From: Aurantiochytrium sp. KH105
Lineage: Eukaryota > Sar > Bigyra > Thraustochytrida > Thraustochytriidae
Assembly (NCBI GenBank): GCA_003116975.1
Contig: BGKB01000169.1
Coordinates: 1 to 64,000 of the forward strand
DNA length: 64,000 nt
Reading direction: 5' to 3'
In this document: in pieces, positions 20,010 through 29,371 of the stretch
Layout of the letters: each line of letters opens with the position of its first letter
Position numbering within the stretch: position 1 is the first letter of the stretch
Made by a program: the position numbers and the translations under genes
Notes under the pieces: model-generated
Database searches by the model: none
Told to the model about the DNA's origin: nothing
The model's input: only the letters and a program-made list of their open reading frames with translations

Positions 20010-20909
20010 TTAGTCAAACCATTCCTCGTAGCTGGTGTGGTCATCGATATCGGATGCATACAATAACTGAAGACTCGAAGGGGCGTCACGCGATTCCTCG
20101 TACTGGCACTCGAAGCAGTGCATCTCGCCAAAGTGCTCAAATCCAAAGTTGTTCATGGGAAAGGCAGGAACTGGGTCATCACGGTACACGAGGCGAAGCT
20201 GGTAGTACTGATTGTGCACCTTGTCGCTATCGTCGTTGACAAGAACGCGTGGAGATCCAAAGGTAATCGAAGCCATTCGCTCGGGGTCCCAAAGGCCTTC
20301 TGAATAGACGGCAAAACCAAAGAGGTTGGCAAGGGCGCCACCGCGAGAATAGCCAGCGATCATGAGCACATCGTTCTCCATGTCGCAGACGTCTTCCACG
20401 CGCTCCCACACATCATGGCGCAGACCATTGTAGGCGTTGACAAAACCGGAATATCCCTTGCCAAGTGTTTTGTAGCTGCCGTTCGAGTCGTCGTCGCAGG
20501 TGTTGTACCTGAGGCACCACCCGAAGAAGGAGAAAGCGCATCCGCACTCCTCGGAAGGCGAGCCACTCTCGTTCCCGTTTTCTTCAATGGACAAGATCTT
20601 CGTTTTTCCGAGGTCAAGATTGTCAACCCAGTCCTCGGCATCGTTGGTCTCCTCGGAGACGATCCAGCACAGCGAGTTTCCGGGCTCGAAAATCGTGTCA
20701 TTCGTTCTCGTCACCTGGACTCTGTCATTCTCATAAATCACGGCGAGCTCGTCATCGTAGGTCGCGTTCTCGATCTGCGCCCACGCTTCTTGCGCGATGC
20801 GAAAGTCTAACTCCTCGAGTCCGCGCACAGTCTCCTGCGCCCTCGCTTCGCTCGCGAGTCCTGCTGCCGCGACGGCCGTCGCCGCTGCGAACGCTGCAAT
20901 CGCCACCAT
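20010..20909 (-). CDS. Secreted class 3 (fungal-type) lipase
   Basis: 299 aa. The first ~24 residues are an Ala-rich signal peptide ending near SEARAQ. The body matches the Lipase_3 alpha/beta-hydrolase family of triacylglycerol and related lipases. The nucleophile Ser188 lies in GYSRGGA, a GxSxG elbow. A likely Asp in VYRDDPVP (244/245) and His291 in DDHTSYEEW complete the triad, and SITFGSPR is the usual strand after the elbow. Cys residues at 122-138 and 265-268 would suit disulfides in a secreted enzyme. Length fits the family. It probably acts outside the cell on lipids; exact substrate is not readable. It is divergent from the Dad1-like gene. Confidence 0.92.
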   Translation of the reverse strand: MVAIAAFAAATAVAAAGLASEARAQETVRGLEELDFRIAQEAWAQIENATYDDELAVIYENDRVQVTRTNDTIFEPGNSLCWIVSEETNDAEDWVDNLDLGKTKILSIEENGNESGSPSEECGCAFSFFGWCLRYNTCDDDSNGSYKTLGKGYSGFVNAYNGLRHDVWERVEDVCDMENDVLMIAGYSRGGALANLFGFAVYSEGLWDPERMASITFGSPRVLVNDDSDKVHNQYYQLRLVYRDDPVPAFPMNNFGFEHFGEMHCFECQYEESRDAPSSLQLLYASDIDDHTSYEEWFD

Positions 20910-22245
20910 CAGCTCTCCGAACCGAGTCCCCTGTGTTGCTCGTGACAGTCACCACCGAGGGGCCGAGCGTGCGTGCGTGCGTGCGTGGAACGAGGTCGGC
21001 TCCGGCGCTGTGTTAGGGTTGTTGCAGGTTTCGCTTTTGCTTTGCTCTGGACAGCTGCAGCTGCTGCTGCTGCAGACGTCTCTGCAGCTGGCCGCTGTCG
21101 TTCTCCTCTTTTCGCGCGCCATCTTCGGGGGCCGATGGCTTCCGAACGAGGCTTCCGAACTCCGAGTCCGGCTCTAGTGACCATCTTCGACTCATTGACG
21201 TCCTCGACCATTGTGTGCGCCACTGCTGCTTGTGGGAGGATCAATCAACCAAAGAACCAAAGAACCACTCGATGGCCGTATCTCTTTCTTCAAGTTCCTG
21301 CCCATGGAGAACTGGCGTGGGTGTAGTATGTTGTGGCAGGCTGGCAGACTGGCAGACTGGCAGCACATTGGAATCGGTAATACCGGCCGAACTGGGCCGA
21401 CGAGGGAAACGAAGTTGGCTCGTCATCGGTCGCACCGCGTCGACCAAGCATGGCAACTGGCGACTGGCTGGCCAATTGGCCTTGGCGGCTGGCCGATGAC
21501 CGAAGGAGTCGGGAGAACCCGATATAAAGAGCCCAAGCAGGCCGGTTCTTGTTGTCGTCGCTCGCCCGTCGGCCGAATTCGAGAGTTTGAGACGATGCGA
21601 AAACTTATCCATGACTCTGTGCAATCAATGATGGCAGCAGTTCGCATCGTCAAAGCGCTTCAACACGACCAAGACGTTCAGAAGACATTTTGTTCTCAAC
21701 GACATCACCGACCGCACGGGTCGGGGCACGAGGGCGTATCTTTGCTGGCTGATCTATCGTTGCTTGCAAGCTTTCGATCACCCACGAACATGACCTTTCA
21801 GGTTGCTGTTGGTTGATGTCCATTGTGTCGCACGTGTCTCTTTATGGCTTAGACGGACGCATGGGCGCAAGGAAGTCTTGACAAAAGCCACATGAAATAC
21901 AAGTCCCCTCGCAAGCACAACTCATTCTCTTTGACGCACCATGGATCGATCGATGGCCGTCAATTAGCAAGGAGAAAGCAAAGGTCTTGCGCACATTATT
22001 CACTGACCCCGCCCTGCTGTGCCATGTATGCGTGCCCTCGGCAACCAGCGCCAGCGGCAGCGCCCTCGCATCCTGACGCTTCACTGTCAGGGCTACTGCG
22101 AAAAGACCGACTGCGAAAAGTGCAGACCCCGAACCAATCGCATTGCTGTAACGGCTGCTGCGCGGAGACGCAGCCGCGACGTTGAGCGAGGGGGTCCGGG
22201 CGCCAGACAAGGGCAGGACGCGAGACGTTGCGCGCGACATACAGG
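20910..22245. other. Divergent promoter region between lipase and Dad1-like gene
   Basis: About 1.3 kb. It includes a GTGC run near 20970-20987, CTGCAGCTG-type palindromes around 21050-21090, and an 8-bp tandem (CTGGCAGA, about three copies, 21337-21365). One copy of the recurring TCACTGTCA nonamer lies at 22081-22089, 165 bp before the Dad1-like start. A 201-codon plus-strand frame (21211-21816) is Trp/Gly-rich and not convincing. Confidence 0.45.
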
Positions 22246-22458
22246 ATGGAGGACCCCTTTGTGCAGCAGCAGGAAGCTCTCCTGCGTCGTATCACGAACT
22301 CGGCCGAGCGTCTCGCCGAGGTGGTCGAGGAGGTGAACGGCGAGCTCCAACACGCTGAGGCTTCTTATGCGCGGATTGAAAAGGCGCATGCTGTGTGGAA
22401 GCTGTACGAGACCAAAATGCAAAAGCCTGGCGCTGGGGGAAAACCTGGTGTACCATAG
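22246..22458 (+). CDS. DASH/Dam1 complex subunit Dad1-like protein
   Basis: 70 aa from the ATG at 22246 (context aggATGgag); an upstream in-frame ATG at 22228 would add six residues. The sequence fits the short Dad1 subunit of the DASH ring that couples kinetochores to microtubules. It has an N-terminal F-x-QQ (DPFVQQQEALL, compared with FxEQR in yeast Dad1), a helical middle with regularly spaced Leu, Val and Ile, a second conserved Asn-x-x-Leu (VNGELQ), and a closing VWKLYE that matches the LWKTLY/LWSxF end of Dad1. The small size also matches. The assignment rests on motif spacing in a very short protein, so other small coiled-coil proteins remain possible. It would act in the nucleus at kinetochores. 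Confidence 0.6.
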   Translation: MEDPFVQQQEALLRRITNSAERLAEVVEEVNGELQHAEASYARIEKAHAVWKLYETKMQKPGAGGKPGVP

Positions 22459-22892
22459 ATTGACAGTGAGTATTCATCTTTTCCAAGAAAGAGCTTTTCC
22501 CCAATTGAGGCCGGCCGACAGGCAGCTTTTTGGTTATTGTTGGCAATAGGATGGCATTGCTTTTGTTGTCATGCAAAGCAGCTTTAGCCGTCTCGTTTGC
22601 ATTCGATAGCGAACTTGGCGCAAGATTCTGCAACAAGAAAGACAGTAAGGGAGAAAGAAGGAGAACGGAAAAGTTGGGAACGAAAGGAAAGGACTTGCCG
22701 GATTCGAGCCGCGGAAAACGATGAAATACACAATACAGATTTTTTTGTTATGTAGATATGATCAAGATTTGCCACGGAGACGGGCAGAACGATGCTGATC
22801 CTTGATAAGGAAAAGAAGGCGGAACAGTTGACGAGCTAGCGTTTCACCACGAGACGCGCGCACCGCTCGAGTCATACTACTTTGTTTGACTC
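22459..22892. other. Convergent 3' spacer
   Basis: About 0.43 kb between the stop codons of the Dad1-like gene and the hydrolase-like gene, AT-richer than the genes. A copy of the TGACAGTGA nonamer begins 3 bp after the Dad1-like stop (22461-22469). No gene is seen. Confidence 0.45.
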
Positions 22893-23645
22893 TTAAATGG
22901 CATCCGGAGCGTTGCGCTCGACCTTGAGCCAGTCCATGTACGTGAGGCACGAGTGGTACGGACGATCTGCCTGCGCACGCACAAAGTCTGACTCGAGAAT
23001 CTCGTTGGGATCCTCGTAACGCAAGGATACCGGGTCGAGCGCGTTATGGAGCTGAAGGATGTCTTCGGCGCCGGGTCCAGGGTGCACAAGGACTGGACTG
23101 CCAAGCACGAAGACGTGAAACTTGATGCCGTGGTCTTGAGCAAGGGCCTCTGCATGGCCCTCGCGAATGAAACAAAGCGTACACCATCCACCGTGCGAGT
23201 GGCACACGAGGTTGATGGTTTTGATGTTGGGGTTCGCCTCGCACATGCTCTTCATGTGCCTCTTCATCTTGTCGGCGACGGTCACAGCCTGCGGTTCGAG
23301 CTGGGAACGAATGCCATCCATGGAGGTGGCAATGACGCGTTCCCTATAGCCTGTGTCCAGATACGAGTCGACGGCCACGGCGGCGGCGGCCATGAGCGCA
23401 GCGCCAAAGGCGAGGCCGGCATTTTTCCGCACAAGGCTCGTGACACGTTCGTGAGGGATGTCTCTCGCAAGCGTCGGATTGTGAATGTGCACAGCAGGAC
23501 ACCCGAAGATGTCGAGGAGCTTGGCCTTGTTGGCGGTCCACGTGGCCTCGTCCTTGGGGTTAAAGAGTCCATTCACAAAGACTGTGACCTCGTCGCCATC
23601 GATTGTCTCGACGAGGGTATCGTCCGGCTGCTCTGCGTTGTCCAT
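22893..23645 (-). CDS. Alpha/beta-hydrolase-fold serine hydrolase-like protein
   Basis: 250 aa with no clear signal peptide. A strand TVFVNGLFNP near the start looks like the first core strand with its oxyanion turn. LVCHSHGGW at about 147-154 is a nucleophile elbow in which Ser150 sits in C-H-S-H-G, a variant of GxSxG (first Gly replaced by Cys/His). Asp204 (NALDPVS) and His231 (PYHSCL) are in the expected order for a triad. A hydrophobic Ala-rich segment at 78-93 could be membrane-associated. The layout recalls lipase-like or DUF676-type hydrolases, but the altered elbow makes substrate uncertain. Start ATG at 23645 leads into an acidic N-terminus. Confidence 0.72.
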   Translation of the reverse strand: MDNAEQPDDTLVETIDGDEVTVFVNGLFNPKDEATWTANKAKLLDIFGCPAVHIHNPTLARDIPHERVTSLVRKNAGLAFGAALMAAAAVAVDSYLDTGYRERVIATSMDGIRSQLEPQAVTVADKMKRHMKSMCEANPNIKTINLVCHSHGGWCTLCFIREGHAEALAQDHGIKFHVFVLGSPVLVHPGPGAEDILQLHNALDPVSLRYEDPNEILESDFVRAQADRPYHSCLTYMDWLKVERNAPDAI

Positions 23646-24313
23646 TGCGTCGATCTTGCGCGTGGCGCTTCGCTTGAATTGTCGAGCGAGCTCGGCGAGG
23701 TGACGTGGAGGCGCGGAAGGTACTTTTCAAGATCTGCTCCGCTCTGCACTCTGCACTCAGCACTCAGCTCAGCTCTGCTTTGCTCTGCTTTACCGTCTTT
23801 CGTTGCGATCGCTCTCTCGTGTCGGGCCCACTCTCACGAGGCCCTCTTTGTCCGCGCTCTCCGTCCGCGCTTCGGGCCCGCTCGCTTGTTTGCTCCAGTT
23901 CTGCGCGCAATCACCATCATGCCTCATCTCTGCCTGGCCTCGTCCGGTCTGGTCCGTCTTGGAGGCGAGTGCAGCTGCCGCGGGAAAGGCGACGTACCCG
24001 CCCGCCCTCGCGCACACGGCGCGCCTCGCCTTCTCCACGTACCAACGCCTCCATGCCTCTACCTGGAAGAAGCCGCGATGACGCGGCGTCCGCCCTGCGC
24101 GAAGCATGAGAGTGCGAGGTCCGACCGCGCGCCGCTGCGTCGCCGCCGCCGCCGCCGCGTCGTCCGCGCCGCCGCCGCCGCGTCTCCGCGCCTCCGCGAC
24201 GCCGCGCAGCAGCACGCCGCGCTCTGCAGCCGCGCACGCCGCGGCCTCGCGCGCGCGGGGAGGGGGGAGGCGGCGGCGCGGTCTCTGGGTCTCCGTTCAT
24301 CGTCGTCTTTGTG

Positions 24314-24362
24314 TCATCATCATCATCATTATCATCATCACCATCATCATCATCTTTATCTC
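24314..24362. repeat. ATC trinucleotide microsatellite
   Basis: An interrupted CAT/ATC run of about sixteen units in a noncoding stretch. Confidence 0.9.
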
Positions 24363-25180
24363 TATCTTCATCAGGGTCGCCGTCGCCGCCTCGCTGCAGG
24401 CGGCGGGAAGGCAGTCAGGCAAGCAGCGCTCGCGCCGCGCCTTCGCCTTCGCCGCCAGGTCTCTCCCGCGCACGCCTGCGCGCTGCACAAACTTGCGCAG
24501 GGCACAAGTCGGGGCCCGCGCGCGTGCTCGTCGCCTTCGCGCGTTAGTTTGGCGCACCATAAACGAAAGAGAGGCGGCCGCCGGTACCAGAGATCGGGAC
24601 CGGCCGCGGCATGCGCCGCAGCATAAAGACGCGCGGGCTGGGCGCGCTGCAGCAGCTGCAGCAGGTGCAGCTGCAGCAGCGCGAAAGCCGCGACGAGGCG
24701 CGCGAGAGCGTCGAGGGCGGCGAGCACAAACTGCGCGGCGCGGAGGAACTTGCGGCCGGCTCGCCGCGCCGCGTCGCAGGCGGGCGGGGAGGAGGGCCTG
24801 GGCGGGGCCGAGCAGGTGAGCTGCGACCGGGAGACGCCACGCCCGAAGGCGGTCTTTCCTCGCCTCCGTGCCAGCGGCGAGAGCGGCAAGGCGCAGCGGC
24901 CCCGCGGCGGACGTGCGCAGCGGCAGGGCGGCGCGCGGGGCGGCACAGGCCCTCGGGAGGCGAGCAGCGAGGGCTGGCCTTCGGCAAGGCGCGGTGTACG
25001 GGGGGCACTAGCTAGCAGCGGGCGCATCGTGGCAGCCATCGTGAATTGGCGCACCGGGGAGGGAGGACGACCGCCCCGAGGACCTCGAGCTCAGCGGCAC
25101 GCCCGAAGGCAGGCAGCAGCAGCAGCAGCAGCAAAAGCAGCAAAAGCCTGCAGCTTGGCAGAGACGTCCACGGGGGAGAC

Positions 25181-25219
25181 CAGAGCAGAGCAGAGCAGAG
25201 CAGAGCAGAGCAGAGCAGA
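25181..25219. repeat. CAGAG pentanucleotide microsatellite
   Basis: About seven and a half perfect head-to-tail copies upstream of the 26537 gene. Confidence 0.95.
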
Positions 25220-25305
25220 CCTTGGTTGTACGGAGCGAGGGCGACCTCGTGGAGGGCGGACCCGGAGGGCGGCCAGACGAAGGACAGAGACCTCATCCCA
25301 TCTCG

Positions 25306-25339
25306 AGACTCGACTCGACTCGACTCGACTCGACTCGAG
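25306..25339. repeat. CGACT pentanucleotide microsatellite
   Basis: About seven copies, ending in CGAGC, 90 bp after the CAGAG array. Confidence 0.95.
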
Positions 25340-25620
25340 CTCCTGCGAGCGGCTGCGGCAGACGTGCAGCAGCAGCCAGCAGACCTCTTCTCCTCCTTGG
25401 ACGCGCGCCAAAGAGGCATCGCCTCGCCTCCGCAAGCCAAGGCCAGCCAAGCGAGCAAGGCCATACATCCACCAAGAGAAAGTCCCACCTCGCGGCAAGG
25501 CCCCCAGCAGGCAGGAAAAGAAAGAAAGAAAGGGCGGCGTGAGAGAGAACGCGCCCCAAAAGCAAGCAAAGCAGGCCATTTCCGCCTACATCCCGCCTCC
25601 GCATCGGCCCCGCGCCGCGC

Positions 25621-25660
<40 letters not shown>

Positions 25661-25661
25661 A
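25621..25661. repeat. GCAA tetranucleotide microsatellite
   Basis: About ten perfect copies of GCAA. Confidence 0.95.
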
Positions 25662-25799
25662 CCAGCCGGCGCAGACCCGCGCGTCCCGGCCTTCTCCCGC
25701 GCGCTCGGGGCTCGCCGCCGCGCCAGTGCTCGCTCGCCTTCACTGCATCGCCTTGCGCTCCCTCCCTCTTCAATTCGCCGTCACTTCGATTCACTTCGC

Positions 25800-25836
25800 T
25801 TCAATTCAATTCAATTCAATTCAATTCAAGTCAATT
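25800..25836. repeat. CAATT pentanucleotide microsatellite
   Basis: About seven copies, an AT-rich unit in otherwise very GC-rich surroundings. Confidence 0.95.
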
Positions 25837-26380
25837 CGCCTTCTCGCCTCGGCACGTCCGGTCCTTGCCGCGCAGACAGACCGCGAGGCCGCTCCCGAGC
25901 CAGCGCGGAGAGAGCGAGGCGGCCGCGCGCGCGCAGGCGGAGAGAGCGAGGCGCGGCGTCGCGGCGGCAGCGGCGGCAGCGGCGGCATCGAGCGGAGGCA
26001 GGCAGACCCCTTTCGAGAGAAGGCAGAGACGCCGTGCGCCCCGGGGCGGACGACGCGCGGCGCCGCGACGCCAGCAGCCGCGCCCGCGAGAGCGCGAGCG
26101 AGCGCGCGAGCGCGCGAGCGCGCAGGCGGGAAGCCGCGCCCGTCGAGCGTCCACCGGCCGCGCGCGCGCGTGCGAGCGAGCGAGCGAGCGAGCGAGCGAG
26201 GCTGCGCGGTTCGCCATCGGCCGAGGCCAGCGCCCGCCCGCCTACCTGACCTGCCCGCCTGCCGCGCAGGGAGTCGACGCCCACGGAGCGGAGCCGAGCG
26301 GCGCCGCGCGCGAGACGCGGGACGCGAGCGAGGGAGAGAGAGGAGAGCGCTGCCAGCCGGGCGCCCGCGAGCCCCCGCGC

Positions 26381-26409
26381 TCTTCTTCTTCTTCTTCTTC
26401 TTCTTCTTC
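26381..26409. repeat. TTC trinucleotide microsatellite
   Basis: Nine to ten copies of TTC, about 130 bp upstream of the 26537 start codon, forming a pure pyrimidine tract. Confidence 0.92.
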
Positions 26410-26536
26410 ACCCGCGCCACCGAGACGACGACGTCGGAGCCAGCCGCTGCGTAAGAGTGCCTAGGGAGTAGTTAGGGGGAAAAGGCGAGAGAGGGAGTGC
26501 GCGCGAGGAGCGCGACACACAGCGTCTCCAGTCACC

Positions 26537-28024
26537 ATGATGATGCCAGAGCCCATCGTGAAGGCCTCCTTCGAGGACGACCGCTTCGAAGACAGGTACC
26601 AGCGCAACAACAAACGCGGCGGTCTCAAAAATTTGCGGTGCTTTCCGATCTGTTCAGCTCAACACAAGGAGCGCGGCTTTTGTGGACGCTCCGTCGTGGT
26701 CAACGTCGAGGGCCCCCTGCTCGAGGAGGAGGACGCGCCCGAGCTCGTCGCCATCGCCGAGTTCGTCCCCGCCGACGCCACCGAGCTCACCTTCACGCCC
26801 GGTCAGGCCTACCCGCAGCAAGACATCGACAGTGGGGTGCGCACCAGCGAGTTCCCGCTGCGCCCCTTGATGCAAGCCGTCTTGGTGCGCAAGGACGATG
26901 GCGAGAATGAGACGTCCAAAAAGCAAGTCTTTGAGTTCAACCGTCGACGAAAGGGATGGCATTACGGCTGGGCCGCCAACAAACACTCGTGCAACACCCT
27001 TCACTGCCTCCGCATTTTCATCTTGGCGCGTCAACCCGACAACACGCTCGTCTGTCTGACCACCTTTGCCTCTTCTTCCTTTGTGCTGTACTGCCGTCGC
27101 CGTCGCCGCTTTGTAAAGGAGATCCCGGCCTCGGCGCAGGCCCCCGCACCTGCTGCCTCGCCGGCGTCTTCGGCCTCCTCTGGCGACGAGGCCCCTGTCG
27201 AGACGACGCTCAGTCCCACCAGCCTTAAGCGTGCGCGCCCAGCGTGCGCAAGCGCCTCCACCAGTCTTCGTCCCAACAAGACCGCAAAGAAGCAAACTTC
27301 CGCAACGGCGCCGGCAGCAGCAGCAGCAGCGGCAGCGGCAGCGGCAGCGGCGGGCACAGCAAGCGACAACGAGAGCGAGACAACTGTGTTTCTGGATGAT
27401 GCGACGTCGCGTCTGAACTTGCTTTCGCAGGCGTCGGTCCCCAAGCCCGAGGTCGTGACCGGAGCTTCGCCGCGATCGAGCTCGCTTGATCTTGCCCACT
27501 TCCTCGTAAGTCTGTCTCAGAGCTCTTCGAGCGCGACTTCGAGCCCTAGTGCAACCTCGAGCCCGAGCCCGACGCCGAGCGAAACCGTGAGTCCAGTGCC
27601 GAGTCCCGGCAAGACGGCCCCCTTCAAGGACGTCTGGCTCACTGCGGCAGCACACAACAAACCACTCGTGCCCGAAATCAAGACCGCGCCTGCGAAGGAA
27701 GTCAAAGAGACCAAGGCCATGCAAATGGTGCGACAGTTGCTTCGGCAGCAGACACAGCAAATGAAGCCGCAGCGCGAAATGTTTGGAGGCGTATCTGCAA
27801 TGAACGATTGGCCGATCCTGACCACCAACAACAACAACAACAACAACAAAAAGCAGCATCTCCTCTCGGTGACCAAGGAGCTGGCAGGTGTTGGCGCCGA
27901 GACCCCGGGAATGGGTTTTGCAACGCCGCAAACGCTCAAGGAGAAGCTGCATGCCCTTGATCTCTTGCAGCGATCCTTGGGTCTTTCCTCTGCGCTCGTG
28001 GCCCAGCTTGCCAAGACCAGCTAA
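26537..28024 (+). CDS. Putative regulatory protein with a beta-rich N-terminal domain and basic RRRRR patch
   Basis: 495 aa, starting MMMPEP in the context caccATG. Residues ~30-190 look like a compact beta-rich domain: strands such as SVVVNVEG and ELVAIAEFV, a GWHYGW turn, LRIFILA, and SSFVLYCRRRRRF ending in a strongly basic patch. The pattern of a beta sandwich closed by a basic strand resembles p53-like/NDT80-like DNA-binding domains, but I cannot assign the family. The rest is low complexity: poly-Ala (~260-275), Ser/Pro-rich tracts, and a poly-Asn run near 430. KRARPA and RPNKTAKK at ~230-250 could be nuclear localisation signals. Composition and the long repeat-rich leader suggest a nuclear regulator. 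Real gene: high confidence. Function: tentative. Confidence 0.72.
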   Translation: MMMPEPIVKASFEDDRFEDRYQRNNKRGGLKNLRCFPICSAQHKERGFCGRSVVVNVEGPLLEEEDAPELVAIAEFVPADATELTFTPGQAYPQQDIDSGVRTSEFPLRPLMQAVLVRKDDGENETSKKQVFEFNRRRKGWHYGWAANKHSCNTLHCLRIFILARQPDNTLVCLTTFASSSFVLYCRRRRRFVKEIPASAQAPAPAASPASSASSGDEAPVETTLSPTSLKRARPACASASTSLRPNKTAKKQTSATAPAAAAAAAAAAAAAGTASDNESETTVFLDDATSRLNLLSQASVPKPEVVTGASPRSSSLDLAHFLVSLSQSSSSATSSPSATSSPSPTPSETVSPVPSPGKTAPFKDVWLTAAAHNKPLVPEIKTAPAKEVKETKAMQMVRQLLRQQTQQMKPQREMFGGVSAMNDWPILTTNNNNNNNKKQHLLSVTKELAGVGAETPGMGFATPQTLKEKLHALDLLQRSLGLSSALVAQLAKTS

Positions 28025-28702
28025 GTTGTCTTGGTTCCTTGTCAAGAGTGGGCCGGTCTTCGTTGAGCATAGCACGAGCGTAGGGGTAACCAGTTGCTGC
28101 TCGCCTTGGTCAGAGGCCCACTTTCCGAATTGATGTCAACAATAGAACCCACGAACCGAAAGCAAGTTTTTGTTTTGCATGACTGTTCCTTTTTCCCTTT
28201 CTTCTTGGAGTACTGAGGGGGTGCGGGGCAAAAATACGCACTTCGCAACCAAGCAGTCCTCAACGAGGCAATTCGGAACGCAACAAATGACGCACAGCTC
28301 AAGGGATGGAAGGCGAGCATTTTGTAAAAACTAACCCGTAGAAGAGGGGCCAGAACGCATGCATACACGTCAAAAGTAGTCCGTTGAGTTGCGCCATTTT
28401 TTTGTCTGGTCGACTTCTCTTTCCCCTTCAACTTATCGACATTCATGTAATGGGCAGCTTGCGATGCGCGACCAAATTTCATATACTCTTTTTCTATCGG
28501 TTCATCTTTCTGGACGCATCGTGGCGTGGAGCAAGCCATTGATCGAATGTGCTCTTCGCCTGACACAGCAGTTTATCTAAAGAAAATTGTCATGCTCCTT
28601 TTTCTCTCTTTTTCCTTCATGGGATGGACTTTTCTTTTTACTCGTTGGCAGTTAAATGTGTATCATCAATCCAGTTACTACGGTCTTTTATAAAAAGAGA
28701 AA
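28025..28702. other. Convergent 3' spacer
   Basis: About 0.68 kb of AT-richer sequence between the putative regulator and the dehydroquinase gene, holding both 3' UTRs. Open frames on either strand lack domain features. No gene is seen. Confidence 0.45.
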
Positions 28703-29371
28703 TTATGCGGTAATGTCGGCAATCTGACGCATTTGGTCGAGCGTGAGCTGACCTGGCGCGGTGGCAGTCTCGGGGGAGAGCGCCACAAACGTGAAGGGCG
28801 CACCAAGTTGCAAAGCTGCCATGCGAGTAATTTTACCGGGTGCTCCCATGCCCAACGCAACCGTAGGAAACTCCGTGTTGTAAAGCGCTAGCACACGAGC
28901 CGCGTCCTGGTGCGTCTTGCATGCGACCGCGACCTTGGCAATGTCTGCCCCGTAGGTTTTGCAGGTTTCAATAATCTCTTGCAGCTGCGCATCAGCTGGC
29001 GTCTCTTCGTAATTGTGGTAGGAGACAACGACCTTGACACCATTACTTTTCGCAGAGGCGATAATGGCCTCGCGGTATTCTTGCGGCGCCTCGATCTCAA
29101 GGTCGACCATTTGCACACCGCCGCCGTCCATAAGGGAGGTGAGCAAGTCCTTGCGCTCGTCTGTAAATCCGGGGACCTTGAGATCGCGGCACGTGAGCAC
29201 CTTGGTCACCTTGCGCGCGCACAGCTCGGCCATGGCCGCGTCGTCCACCTCGCCGCCGCCACGCACGCTCATGAGATCAGCACGCAGCTCGGTCATCTCG
29301 CCCTCGCGAAGGCCATCGAGAATTTCGCCGCACGCCTCCGCGGTACGCTCGCTAACGCTAGCGCACAGCAT
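28703..29371 (-). CDS. aroD: Type I 3-dehydroquinate dehydratase, stand-alone
   Basis: 222 aa, the length of a single-domain type I dehydroquinase. The enzyme makes 3-dehydroshikimate from 3-dehydroquinate through a Schiff base (shikimate pathway step 3, or quinate breakdown). Active-site residues are all visible: Glu29-Arg31-type motif (ELRAD), Arg62 (TCRD), His119 in SYHNYEETP, the Schiff-base Lys146 in DIAKVAV, Arg183 in ITRMAA and Gln208 in APGQLT. No transit peptide is obvious. In most eukaryotes this activity is part of the pentafunctional AROM protein or is fused to shikimate dehydrogenase, so a separate single-domain gene is unusual and could reflect transfer from prokaryotes or a second, catabolic enzyme. 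It is divergent from NCA2. Confidence 0.95.
   Translation of the reverse strand: MLCASVSERTAEACGEILDGLREGEMTELRADLMSVRGGGEVDDAAMAELCARKVTKVLTCRDLKVPGFTDERKDLLTSLMDGGGVQMVDLEIEAPQEYREAIIASAKSNGVKVVVSYHNYEETPADAQLQEIIETCKTYGADIAKVAVACKTHQDAARVLALYNTEFPTVALGMGAPGKITRMAALQLGAPFTFVALSPETATAPGQLTLDQMRQIADITA

Larger units (their letters stand above)
23646..26536. other. Long repeat-rich upstream tract, no convincing gene
   Basis: About 2.9 kb between the hydrolase-like gene and the putative regulator. It is strongly GC-rich with at least seven separate microsatellites (ATC, CAGAG, CGACT, GCAA, CAATT, GAGC and TTC units). Many long frames stay open on both strands, including ones of 499 and 472 codons, but they encode Arg/Ala/Ser-rich low complexity that changes register with each repeat. 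Most likely it is the promoter and long 5' leader of the 26537 gene, or a noncoding transcript. Confidence 0.5.

Noticed and set aside
21211-21816. A 201-codon plus-strand frame in the lipase/Dad1 divergent region
   Set aside because: Trp/Gly/Arg-rich strings come from the CTGGCAGA tandem, and other frames on both strands are equally open.
22690-22720. Possible tRNA T-arm (GATTCGAGCC) and similar GGTTC strings elsewhere
   Set aside because: Neighbouring bases do not form the stem, and no anticodon or D arm could be fitted. No tRNA gene was supported anywhere by eye.
24750-26464. Overlapping frames of 499 and 472 codons upstream of the putative regulator
   Set aside because: They read through five microsatellites and encode strings such as QASKQASK and RAEQSRAEQS. 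No domains.
26654-28075. A 473-codon minus-strand frame antisense to the putative regulator
   Set aside because: Composition is Arg/Leu/Cys-rich with repeat-derived runs. The plus strand has a good start context and a folded-looking domain.
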